Shown: positions 7,267 to 14,181 of the stretch, in pieces
Position numbering within the stretch: the first letter of the stretch is position 1
Layout: every line of letters starts with the position of its first letter
DNA from: an uncultured Clostridia bacterium
GTDB taxonomy: Bacteria > Bacillota > Clostridia > Christensenellales > Borkfalkiaceae
NCBI GenBank assembly: GCA_944354085.1
Contig: CALVPW010000067.1
Coordinates: 1-23,633 of the forward strand
Direction of reading: 5' to 3'
Length of the DNA: 23,633 bases
Notes under the pieces: generated by a model
The model's database searches: none
The model's input: the letters and a program-made list of their open reading frames with translations, nothing else
Told to the model about the DNA's origin: nothing
Program-made: the position numbers and the translations under genes

Positions 7267-8160
7267 ATGAAAAAGAAATTTCTTGCACTCGGAATGGCAG
7301 CGGCGATGTCTGTGACCGCCGTGGGTCTCATGGCAGGCTGCGGCAACGGCAGCGACGGTATCACCGTGGCGTTCACCCGCCCCTCCACGTCGGGCACCTA
7401 CGGCGCCTTCAACGAGCTCGTCGTCAACAGCGAAGGCAAGTCCATCGACGAGGCGAGAGAGGAAGGACTTGAGTTCGCCCGCAACGTGCAGACCTCGCAG
7501 GAGACGGGCAACGTCATTGCGGACGTCTCCGCGGCGCCCAACGGGCTCGGGTACATCTCGCTCGGTTCCGTTGCGGCAAACACCGATAAGATCAAAGCGG
7601 TCAAGGTCAACGGCGTCGAGGCGACGGTCGCCAACATCGAATCGGGCGACTACAAACTCTCCCGTCCCTTCAACTTCGTCTATCCCAGCGAAGAGGGTCT
7701 GAGCGATCTTGCGAAGAACTTTATCAGCTTCATCGAGAGCGCCGAAGGTCAGGAGCTCGTCAACGAGGACTACATCGGTCAGGCGGATCCCGTCGTCGAT
7801 TACACCCCTTACGCGGGTACGGAAAAGACGCTCACGCTCACGGGTTCCACCTCCGTGCAGCCGCTCTTGAACGAGTTCATCATCCCCGCGTTCAAGGAGC
7901 TCAACCCCGGCATCACGGTCAACTGCTCGGGCACGGGTTCGGGTCAGGGCGAGACGGACGCGGTCGACGGCAAGAACGATATGGGCATGATCTCCCGTGC
8001 GCTCGGCTCCGATTATGAGGGGCGGCTCGTCTCGCACACCATCGCGCTCGACGGCATCGCGGTCATCGTGCAAAAGGACGTAAAACTTTCCAACGTCACG
8101 TTCGATCAGCTCTACGATCTGTACATGAACGGCACGGCGATCCCCTTCGATGCGGAATAA
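7267..8160 (+). CDS. pstS: Phosphate-binding lipoprotein PstS with rotated domain order
   Basis: This is the extracellular, membrane-tethered phosphate receptor of the Pst importer. A signal peptide with lipobox LMAGC gives lipidation at Cys25. The 297-residue chain is unusual. Residues 31-175 correspond to the second half of a normal PstS: TRPSTSGTYGAF with R38 and S42-G43-T44, then GLGYISLGSV, SGDYKLSRPF and FISFIESAEGQ. Residues 188-290 correspond to the first half: TGSTSVQPLL at 192-201, SGTGSGQGE at 221-229, NDMGMISRAL at 237-246, then IALDGIAVIV and TFDQLYDLYM. The phosphate ligands known in E. coli PstS (Thr/Ser of the first loop, the central Ser and Asp, Arg-x3-Ser-Gly-Thr) all have counterparts. 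No missing half is encoded upstream or downstream. An AGGAG site lies 8 bases before the ATG. Confidence 0.9.
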   Translation: MKKKFLALGMAAAMSVTAVGLMAGCGNGSDGITVAFTRPSTSGTYGAFNELVVNSEGKSIDEAREEGLEFARNVQTSQETGNVIADVSAAPNGLGYISLGSVAANTDKIKAVKVNGVEATVANIESGDYKLSRPFNFVYPSEEGLSDLAKNFISFIESAEGQELVNEDYIGQADPVVDYTPYAGTEKTLTLTGSTSVQPLLNEFIIPAFKELNPGITVNCSGTGSGQGETDAVDGKNDMGMISRALGSDYEGRLVSHTIALDGIAVIVQKDVKLSNVTFDQLYDLYMNGTAIPFDAE

Positions 8161-8180
8161 TTTTTAAGATATAAGCGGCT

Positions 8181-8204
8181 CCGTCGGGGGATCTCCCTCG
8201 GCGG
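8181..8204 (+). other. Intercistronic hairpin between pstS and pstCA
   Basis: CCGTCGGGGG (8181-8190) and CCCTCGGCGG (8195-8204) pair over 10 bp, including two G-T wobbles, around an ATCT loop. There is no adjacent T-run (the nearest is TTTTT at 8213-8217), so full termination is doubtful. It more likely protects the 3' end of pstS mRNA or attenuates read-through, giving excess binding protein over permease. Confidence 0.65.
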
Positions 8205-8228
8205 GATACGCATTTTTGAGAGAACGCT

Positions 8229-10088
8229 ATGCAAACGGAAAACGTTGTAAAACAAAAGAAGAGGGGCGCGCCGAACGCGGGCAAAGTCAGGAACACGATG
8301 GCAAAATATCTGTTCTTCGTGTGTGCTGCCATGTCGGTCATCGCGGTGTTCGGCATCATCGGCTACATTCTGTACGCGGGCATCCCCGCCTTCCGCGACA
8401 TCGGCTTCTTCAAATTCATCTTCGGGACGAATTGGAGCCACGACGCGGGTGTATACGGCATTTTGCCGATGATCGTCAGCACCATCGTCGTCACCCTCGG
8501 CGCCATCCTCGTGGGGGGCACGGTCGGCGTGTTCACGGCGATCTTTCTCGTGTTCTGGTGCCCCGATAAGTTCCATCTGCGCTATAACGGGAACAACAAG
8601 TTTTTACAAAAGACGGTCGCGTGCATCAACAAGATCAACCTGCGCGCCGTATTCGATCAGGTCATCAAACTTTTGGCGGGCATCCCTTCGGTCATCTTTG
8701 GTTATTTCGGGATCGCGTTCATCGTGAGCGCCTTTGCGGGGGCAGACGTATACGGCATCGGCAAAGGCGCGCTTTCGAGCGCGCTCGTGCTCGCCATCAT
8801 GATCATCCCCACGGTCACCTCTCTTTCCAAGAACGCGCTGGAAGCGGTGCCGCAGCAGTATTACGAGGGCGCGCTCGCCATGGGCAACACCAAGGCGCAG
8901 GCGGTCTTCCGCGTCGTGTTCCCCGCGGCGCGTTCGGGCGTCATCTCCGCGCTCATCCTCGGCATCGGCAGGGCGGTAGGCGAGACGATGGCGGTCAACA
9001 TGGTCTCGGGCGGGCGCGTGTACTTCCCCGACGGGCTGTTCACGCCCATCCGTACGCTCACCACGAACATCGCGCTCGAATTTGCAGACGCCTCGCGCGG
9101 ATCCACGCTGTTCGCGGCGCTGTTTGCAACGGGCTTCGTGCTGCTCGTCATCGTGCTGATTATCAACCTCTCCGTCAACCTCGTGCCCAAGGAATTCAAG
9201 GGCAAGCGCGGGAACAAGGTGCTGCACGGCGCGCGGGAAGAAGTCGTCTACGAGAAGAAGGGGCTCATCCCCGAGATCTTAAAGTATGTGGCGATGGTGT
9301 TCGCGGCGCTCATCGTGGTGATCCTCGCGGCGCTCATCCTGTTCATCCTCATCCAGGGCATCCCCAACTTAAAGTGGGATTTCCTGTTCGGGGAATCCTC
9401 GCATCAGCATCCTTCGCTCATGCCGTCCTTTATCGCGACGCTGTACACCATCCTCATCACGCTGGCGATCGCGCTGCCCGTCGGCATCGGCGCGGCGATC
9501 TACCTCGTCGAATACGCAAAGCCCGGCAGCAAGGTCGTCAAGGTGCTGCGCACCTTCGTCGATACGCTCTCGGGCGTGCCGTCCATCGTATTCGGGCTCT
9601 TCGGGAACCTGCTGTTCGTCTCCCTGTTCGGATATTCGGTGTGGGCGGGCTCGTTCACGATGGTGCTCGTCGTATTGCCCACCATCATCCGTTCCACGGA
9701 GGAAGCGCTCATCGCGGTGCCCGTGTCCTTGCGGGAAGCGAGCTACGGGCTGGGCGCGAGCAAAATAAGGACGATCTTCAAGATCGTGCTCCCTTCGGCG
9801 TTCCCCGGCATCGCCACGGCGACCATCCTTGCGATCGGGCGCATCATCGGCGAGTCGGCTGCGCTCATCTATACGTCGGGCATGCTCATCACCACGGCGG
9901 GCGCGGCGGCGAACCCCGGCAACATGGCGCCCACGCTCACGGTGTTCCTGTACATGTGCTGGGCAGAACCCACCAACTACCTCGGGTACGATCAGGCGTA
10001 TGCGACGGCGGTGGTGCTCCTCATCATCGCGGCGCTTTTGAACTTGTGCGTCTACCTCATCGAACGCCGCGTCAAAAAGAAGAGATAA
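8229..10088 (+). CDS. pstCA: Fused phosphate ABC transporter permease PstC-PstA
   Basis: A single 619-residue frame carries both membrane subunits of the high-affinity phosphate importer. Residues 1 to about 320 are PstC: a first membrane segment near 28-50, the AGIPSVIFGYFGIA region, the cytoplasmic EAA loop EAVPQQYYEGALAMGNTKAQ, and GRAVGETMAVNMV. A charged linker (about 320-345, VPKEFKGKRGNKVLHG) joins PstA: a new first membrane segment near 350-375, SGVPSIVFGLFGNL, the EAA loop IAVPVSLREASYGLGASK, and GRIIGESAALIYTSG. Each half has near-normal length and its own EAA loop, so both PstB contacts are kept. The start at 8229 has only a weak GAGAG site, suggesting low or coupled translation. 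Known systems usually have two genes. I recall fused forms in Mollicutes, not verified here. Confidence 0.93.
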   Translation: MQTENVVKQKKRGAPNAGKVRNTMAKYLFFVCAAMSVIAVFGIIGYILYAGIPAFRDIGFFKFIFGTNWSHDAGVYGILPMIVSTIVVTLGAILVGGTVGVFTAIFLVFWCPDKFHLRYNGNNKFLQKTVACINKINLRAVFDQVIKLLAGIPSVIFGYFGIAFIVSAFAGADVYGIGKGALSSALVLAIMIIPTVTSLSKNALEAVPQQYYEGALAMGNTKAQAVFRVVFPAARSGVISALILGIGRAVGETMAVNMVSGGRVYFPDGLFTPIRTLTTNIALEFADASRGSTLFAALFATGFVLLVIVLIINLSVNLVPKEFKGKRGNKVLHGAREEVVYEKKGLIPEILKYVAMVFAALIVVILAALILFILIQGIPNLKWDFLFGESSHQHPSLMPSFIATLYTILITLAIALPVGIGAAIYLVEYAKPGSKVVKVLRTFVDTLSGVPSIVFGLFGNLLFVSLFGYSVWAGSFTMVLVVLPTIIRSTEEALIAVPVSLREASYGLGASKIRTIFKIVLPSAFPGIATATILAIGRIIGESAALIYTSGMLITTAGAAANPGNMAPTLTVFLYMCWAEPTNYLGYDQAYATAVVLLIIAALLNLCVYLIERRVKKKR

Positions 10089-10098
10089 AGAGGTCATT

Positions 10099-10935
10099 AT
10101 GCTGAAATTCATCAAAAAGAAAGCGGCGCAAAGCGAGAGCGCCGAAAAAAAGAGCCCGCTCGATATTTTCGATTTTTCGGGCGAGAACGCCATTTCCGTT
10201 AAGGACGTCGATCTGTATTACGGCGAGTTCCAGGCGCTCAAAAAGATCAACATGCAGATGCCCAAGCACAAGATCACGGCGATGATCGGACCTTCGGGCT
10301 GCGGCAAATCCACCCTCATCAAAACGCTCAACCGCATGAACGACCTCGTCGAAGGCTGCCGTGTGGAAGGGGAGATCGCCATCGGCGGCGTGAACATCTA
10401 CGATAAGAGCGTCGACCTTTCGGCGCTGAGAAAGAACGTCGGCATGGTCTTCCAAAAGCCCAATCCCTTCCCCATGAGCGTATACGATAATATCGCGTAC
10501 GGGCCGCGCACCTTCGGCATCCGCAAAAAATCCACCCTCGACGAGATCGTGGAGCGCTCCTTAAAGCAGGCAGCCATGTGGGAAGAACTCAAAGACCGCC
10601 TCAACAAGTCGGCTCTGGGGCTCTCGGGCGGGCAGCAGCAGCGCCTCTGCATTGCGCGGGCGCTCGCCGTCGGACCGCAGATCCTCTTGATGGACGAGCC
10701 TACCTCTGCGCTCGATCCCATCTCCACGGGCAAGATCGAAGAGCTTTGCGAGGAACTCAAAAAGGACGTGACCATCGTCATGGTCACGCACAACATGCAG
10801 CAGGCGGCGCGTATCTCCGATAAGACGGCGTTTTTCCTGCTCGGCGAGATGATCGAGATGGGGGATACCGAACAGGTGTTCTCCGCACCCAAGCACCCCG
10901 AGACCGAACGGTATATCACGGGCAGATTCGGTTGA
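10099..10935 (+). CDS. pstB: Phosphate ABC transporter ATPase PstB
   Basis: The 278-residue ATPase powers phosphate import through the fused permease. Walker A is GPSGCGKST (64-72). The family-specific QKPNPFPMSVYDNIAYGPR Q-loop stretch is typical of PstB and absent from most other ABC ATPases. The signature is LSGGQQQRLCIARAL, Walker B is LLMDEPTSALDP, and the H-loop is MVTHNMQQAARISD. The N-terminus carries about 30 extra charged residues (KKKAAQSESAEKKSPLDIF) before the usual start of the fold. The gene follows pstCA by 10 bases with a GAGG site and is part of the pst operon. Confidence 0.97.
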   Translation: MLKFIKKKAAQSESAEKKSPLDIFDFSGENAISVKDVDLYYGEFQALKKINMQMPKHKITAMIGPSGCGKSTLIKTLNRMNDLVEGCRVEGEIAIGGVNIYDKSVDLSALRKNVGMVFQKPNPFPMSVYDNIAYGPRTFGIRKKSTLDEIVERSLKQAAMWEELKDRLNKSALGLSGGQQQRLCIARALAVGPQILLMDEPTSALDPISTGKIEELCEELKKDVTIVMVTHNMQQAARISDKTAFFLLGEMIEMGDTEQVFSAPKHPETERYITGRFG

Positions 10936-10944
10936 TGCCGCATG

Positions 10945-10974
10945 CTTTTTCTTTCGGTCGGACGAAAGGAGAAG
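10945..10974 (+). other. Intercistronic hairpin between pstB and phoU
   Basis: CTTTTTCTTTCG (10945-10956) pairs with CGAAAGGAGAAG (10963-10974) over 12 bp, with two G-T wobbles, around a GTCGGA loop. No T-run follows, so it is more likely an mRNA stability or processing element than a terminator. The phoU ribosome site lies about 30 bases downstream, outside the stem. Confidence 0.6.
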
Positions 10975-11016
10975 CCGCGCCATACAAGCCCTAAACAAAG
11001 AATACAGGAGTCAATC

Positions 11017-11673
11017 ATGTCTGCAAGAAAGTATTTCGACGAAGAACTCTCCGACCTGCACGCAACGCTCGGGCGTATGTGCACGATCACGGAGAATATG
11101 ATCAAAGACGCGGTCGCGTCCTTAAAGACGCTCGACAGGACGCTGGGCGCATCCGTCGCCGAGACCGACCGCGAGGTGGACGATCTGGAGATCGCCATCG
11201 AAAAGAAGTGTATGCGCATCCTCTTAAAACAGCAGCCCGTCGCGAGAGACCTCGTCAAGGTCACCACGGCGCTCAAAGTCATCACCGACGTGGAGCGCAT
11301 CGGCGATCAGGCGGCGGATATCGGCGAGATCGTGCGCTCCTTCCCCGAAGACAAGCTCTTCAAAGAGCCCGAACACATTACCCGTATGGGCGATCTTGCC
11401 GTCGCGATGATCCACCAGAGCGTGGAGGCGTTCCTCAACGAGAGCGTGGGCGGCGCCGATATGGTCATCCACGCCGACGACGAGATGGACGGGCTTTTCA
11501 ACGAGGTCAAAGCCGAGCTCATCGAAAAGATCAGCGGCGACGCGCACGTCGCCGACCAAGCGGTGCAGCTTCTGATGGTCGCAAAGTATCTCGAAAAGAT
11601 CGGCGACTATGCCGTCAACGTCAGCGAATGGGCAAAATACCTCGTCACGGGCGTGCATAAGGAATATCAGTAA
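11017..11673 (+). CDS. phoU: Phosphate transport regulator PhoU
   Basis: The 218-residue product is the usual PhoU length and comprises two three-helix bundle repeats. PhoU restrains the Pst importer and couples it to the PhoR kinase; it acts at the inner face of the membrane. Repeat signatures are visible: VTTALKVITDVERIGDQAADI in the first half and LLMVAKYLEKIGDYAVNVSEW in the second, the two metal-binding E/D-x-IGD-type helices. The start is the ATG at 11017 with AGGAG 6 bases upstream. An in-frame upstream ATG lies in the preceding hairpin and would add 25 atypical residues. It is the last gene of the pst operon and is followed by a hairpin terminator. Confidence 0.96.
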   Translation: MSARKYFDEELSDLHATLGRMCTITENMIKDAVASLKTLDRTLGASVAETDREVDDLEIAIEKKCMRILLKQQPVARDLVKVTTALKVITDVERIGDQAADIGEIVRSFPEDKLFKEPEHITRMGDLAVAMIHQSVEAFLNESVGGADMVIHADDEMDGLFNEVKAELIEKISGDAHVADQAVQLLMVAKYLEKIGDYAVNVSEWAKYLVTGVHKEYQ

Positions 11674-11699
11674 ACGCGTTTTTTTGCGCAAATATCCGT

Positions 11700-11730
11700 A
11701 AAAGGGGGACAAAACGGCAGCCCCTCTTTT
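11700..11730 (+). terminator. Probable terminator of the pst operon
   Basis: AAAAGGGGG (11700-11708) pairs with CCCCTCTTTT (11721-11730) with one bulged T and a 12-base loop. The T-rich end lies within the stem. It lies 27 bases after the phoU stop and before the nptA promoter. Confidence 0.6.
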
Positions 11731-11765
11731 CGGCATGACAATTTTTTCAATATAGTGAAAAGCGC

Positions 11766-11795
11766 GTGACAAACCGTATTCTACCCTGCTATAAT
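11766..11795 (+). promoter_or_regulatory. Promoter of the nptA operon
   Basis: GTGACA (11766-11771), an 18-base spacer and consensus TATAAT (11790-11795) lie 37 bases before the nptA start. TGACAA occurs both in this -35 and 31 bases upstream (11736), about three helical turns apart. These resemble one unit of the pst Pho-box array, so shared control by the adjacent regulator is possible but less clear than at pstS. Confidence 0.7.
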
Positions 11796-11832
11796 AATCC
11801 CGTATTTTATTTGGATCTACGGGAAGAGGAAT

Positions 11833-13482
11833 ATGGATATTGTCAATCTGATCTTGCAGATGCTCGGCGGCATGGGCTGTTTCCTTGTGGGGATGGAGCT
11901 CATGTCGGAGAATATGTCGCGTCTGGCGCACGGCGGGCTCAAAAGCCTTTTGAACAAAACGGCGAACAACCGCCTTGCGGGTGTCGGGATCGGGACGGCG
12001 GTGACGGCGATCATCCAAAGCTCCGCCGCCACGACGGTCATGGTCGTCGGTCTCGTCAACGCGGGCATCATGACGCTCTTTCAGGCGACGGCGATCATCA
12101 TGGGCGCCAACATCGGTACCACCATCACGGCGTGGATCGCGTCCTTCGGTACGGTGGATATCGCAAAGTTCTTTTTCTTGCTCGCCATCGTCGGCGCGTT
12201 CATGATGATGCTGTGCAAAAAGGACAGACCCAAGACCATTGGCACCATCCTTGCGGGGCTCGGCCTTATCTTTGTCGGGCTCGCGTATATGTCGGACGCG
12301 ATGGGGGACGACCGCATCCGCGAACTCATCACGCCCGTCTTCGAAGCCGTTAAAAATCCCATTCTGCTCATTCTCATCGGCGCGGTCGTGACGGCGCTCA
12401 TCCAGTCGTCGTCGGCGGTGACGAGTATCATCATCGTGCTCGCCGCGCGCGGCGTCGTTATCGGCGGCGTGGGCGACGGCGTGTATTTTGCCATCATCGG
12501 CTCCAACATCGGCACCTGCGTCACGGCGCTGCTCTCGTCCATCGGCGCGAGCCCCAACGCCCGCCGCGCCGCGCTCGTGCACCTTATGTTCAACTGCTTC
12601 GGCGCGGTCATCTTTACCATCTTTTTGTGTCTGTTCCTGCCGTTCGAGACGTCGTTTTCCGAGCTCGTGCTCACCAAAATGTTCCCCGAGAGCATCGAAT
12701 GGCAGATCTCTTTCTTCCACACCTTCTTCAACGTGACGTGCACCATCATCTTCCTGCCGTTCGCAAAGCTGTTCGTGAAATTGGCAAACGTTTTGGTGCG
12801 CGAAAAGCCCGCGGACGAGGCAAAGGAAAAGGAAGTGGTGGGCGATCTCGACGAACGCCTCCTGCTGCAGCCTTCCGTCGCGCTCGAGCATTTGTATCAG
12901 GGTACGGGCAAGATGCTCGCCTTTGCGATGGGGACGCTGGACGAGGCGGTGGACGCCTTCCTCAAAAAGGATACTTCCGTCAAGGAGGACGTTGCAAAGC
13001 GCAACGCGCGGCTCAGCGAAGCCAACCGCGAAGCCGTGCAGTATCTCGTAAAACTTTCGGCGAGCGCGCCCGTCATCGAGGATGAGAAGACCATCTCCTC
13101 CATGCACTACGTGCTCAACGATATCGTCCGTATCGGCGAACTTGCCGACAACGTGACCAAATATACCGATCATTACGAAAACGACGGGCTCATCTTCTCG
13201 GGAGAGTTCCTCTCCATGACGGAGGAGATGTACGGCAGGATCCGCGCCCTGTACTCTCGCGCGTCCGAGGCATATCTCCACCGCGACTTCGCCGCCCTCA
13301 AAGAGATGGACGAGATGGAGGACGGCATCGATATGGACAGGCGGCGGCTCGTCAATCAGCACATCAAGCGCCTCAACGAGGGCAAGTGCCAGCCGCAGAA
13401 CGCAAGCGTCTTTATCAATCTGGTCGGAAATCTGGAACGCGCGGCAGATCATATCACGTATATCGCGCATTCCATCGAATAA
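11833..13482 (+). CDS. Na+/phosphate cotransporter family protein with C-terminal PhoU-like domain
   Basis: The 549-residue product is an NptA/SLC34-type sodium-phosphate symporter fused to a PhoU-like regulatory tail. Paired QSS repeats, the family hallmark, are visible: AIIQSSAATTVMVVGLV near residue 60 and ALIQSSSAVTSIIIVLA near residue 190. Each is followed by a GANIGTT or GSNIGTC motif. Eight or so membrane segments fill residues 1-325. The C-terminal 220 residues are helical, with the PhoU-like ending NLERAADHITYIAHSIE. The start at 11833 has AGAGGA 5 bases upstream. It provides a lower-affinity phosphate route, or an export valve, beside the Pst importer. The response regulator gene starts 3 bases after its stop. 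Direction of transport cannot be read from sequence. Confidence 0.93.
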   Translation: MDIVNLILQMLGGMGCFLVGMELMSENMSRLAHGGLKSLLNKTANNRLAGVGIGTAVTAIIQSSAATTVMVVGLVNAGIMTLFQATAIIMGANIGTTITAWIASFGTVDIAKFFFLLAIVGAFMMMLCKKDRPKTIGTILAGLGLIFVGLAYMSDAMGDDRIRELITPVFEAVKNPILLILIGAVVTALIQSSSAVTSIIIVLAARGVVIGGVGDGVYFAIIGSNIGTCVTALLSSIGASPNARRAALVHLMFNCFGAVIFTIFLCLFLPFETSFSELVLTKMFPESIEWQISFFHTFFNVTCTIIFLPFAKLFVKLANVLVREKPADEAKEKEVVGDLDERLLLQPSVALEHLYQGTGKMLAFAMGTLDEAVDAFLKKDTSVKEDVAKRNARLSEANREAVQYLVKLSASAPVIEDEKTISSMHYVLNDIVRIGELADNVTKYTDHYENDGLIFSGEFLSMTEEMYGRIRALYSRASEAYLHRDFAALKEMDEMEDGIDMDRRRLVNQHIKRLNEGKCQPQNASVFINLVGNLERAADHITYIAHSIE

Positions 13483-13485
13483 CGC

Positions 13486-14136
13486 ATGAACAATAAAGTT
13501 TATCTTCTCGAAGACGACGAGAGCATCTGCGAACTCGTCAAATGCACGCTGGATATGCACAGCATCTCCTGCGAGACGTTCACCTCCATCAAGGCGTTTT
13601 ACGCCGCGGTGGAGAGCGCGCTGCCCGACGTTGCGATCCTTGACGTGATGCTTGCCGACGGCAACGGGCTGGACGTTTTGCAGCGCCTGAAAACGCGGTA
13701 TCCCTCCGTTTCCGTCATCATGCTCTCGGCGCTCGGCAAGGAGACGGATAAGGTCAAGGGGCTCAACGCGGGGGCGGACGACTACATCGCCAAGCCGTTC
13801 GGCGTGCTCGAACTCATCGCGCGCGTGAACGCGGCGCTGCGCAGGGCGAACAAATCCGTCGTTTTGCGCGCGGGGCAGGTGGTGATGAACACCGAGAACA
13901 TGTCCGTCACCTACCGCGGCAAGGAGCTCGATCTGAGCAACAAGGAGTTCCAGCTGCTCCGCTATTTTATGCAGAACGAGGGCAGGGTGCTCCCGCGCGA
14001 GGTCATTTTGTCTGACGTGTGGGGGTACGACGGCGGCGAGACGCGCACGCTCGACAATCACGTCGCCCGTCTGAGGAAGGCGGGGCTCAACTTCGAAACG
14101 GTGTTCGGCGTCGGCTATAAATTTATTGCAGATTAA
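13486..14136 (+). CDS. phoP: Response regulator, OmpR/PhoB family (PhoP-like)
   Basis: The 216-residue product has a receiver domain (acidic pair at DDDE near the N-terminus, phospho-acceptor D53 in AILDVMLADG, S81, K103 in AKPFG) and a winged-helix DNA-binding domain (LSNKEFQLLRYFMQNEGRVL, then VWGYDGGETRTLDNHVARLRK). With the kinase downstream and two phosphate transport units upstream, it is the likely PhoP/PhoB activator of the Pho-box promoter before pstS. The start lies 3 bases after the nptA stop and has no clear Shine-Dalgarno site, so it probably depends on translational coupling. A hairpin terminator or attenuator overlaps its stop codon. The symbol is by context; the family call is firm. 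Confidence 0.92.
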   Translation: MNNKVYLLEDDESICELVKCTLDMHSISCETFTSIKAFYAAVESALPDVAILDVMLADGNGLDVLQRLKTRYPSVSVIMLSALGKETDKVKGLNAGADDYIAKPFGVLELIARVNAALRRANKSVVLRAGQVVMNTENMSVTYRGKELDLSNKEFQLLRYFMQNEGRVLPREVILSDVWGYDGGETRTLDNHVARLRKAGLNFETVFGVGYKFIAD

Positions 14137-14156
14137 AGGGGCGCACGCCCCTTTTT
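14135..14156 (+). terminator. Intrinsic terminator or attenuator between response regulator and kinase genes
   Basis: AAAGGGGC (14135-14142), loop GCAC and GCCCCTTT (14147-14154) form a perfect 8-bp stem that ends in a five-T run (to 14156). The stem begins inside the TAA stop codon of the regulator. No convincing promoter was seen before the kinase, so the kinase is probably read by leak-through. Confidence 0.82.
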
Positions 14157-14181
14157 GCTTGTCCGAAGAGGAGGGTCTTTC

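Noticed and set aside
7267..8160. pstS as a truncated or frameshifted pseudogene
   Set aside because: The frame is intact from lipobox to stop, every phosphate-loop motif is present once, and no second copy of either half is encoded nearby in any frame. A permuted but complete protein explains it better.
8621..10105. Second plus-strand frame of 494 codons inside pstCA
   Set aside because: It is a +2 shadow of the permease gene with Arg/His-rich composition, while the permease frame has clear membrane segments and EAA loops.
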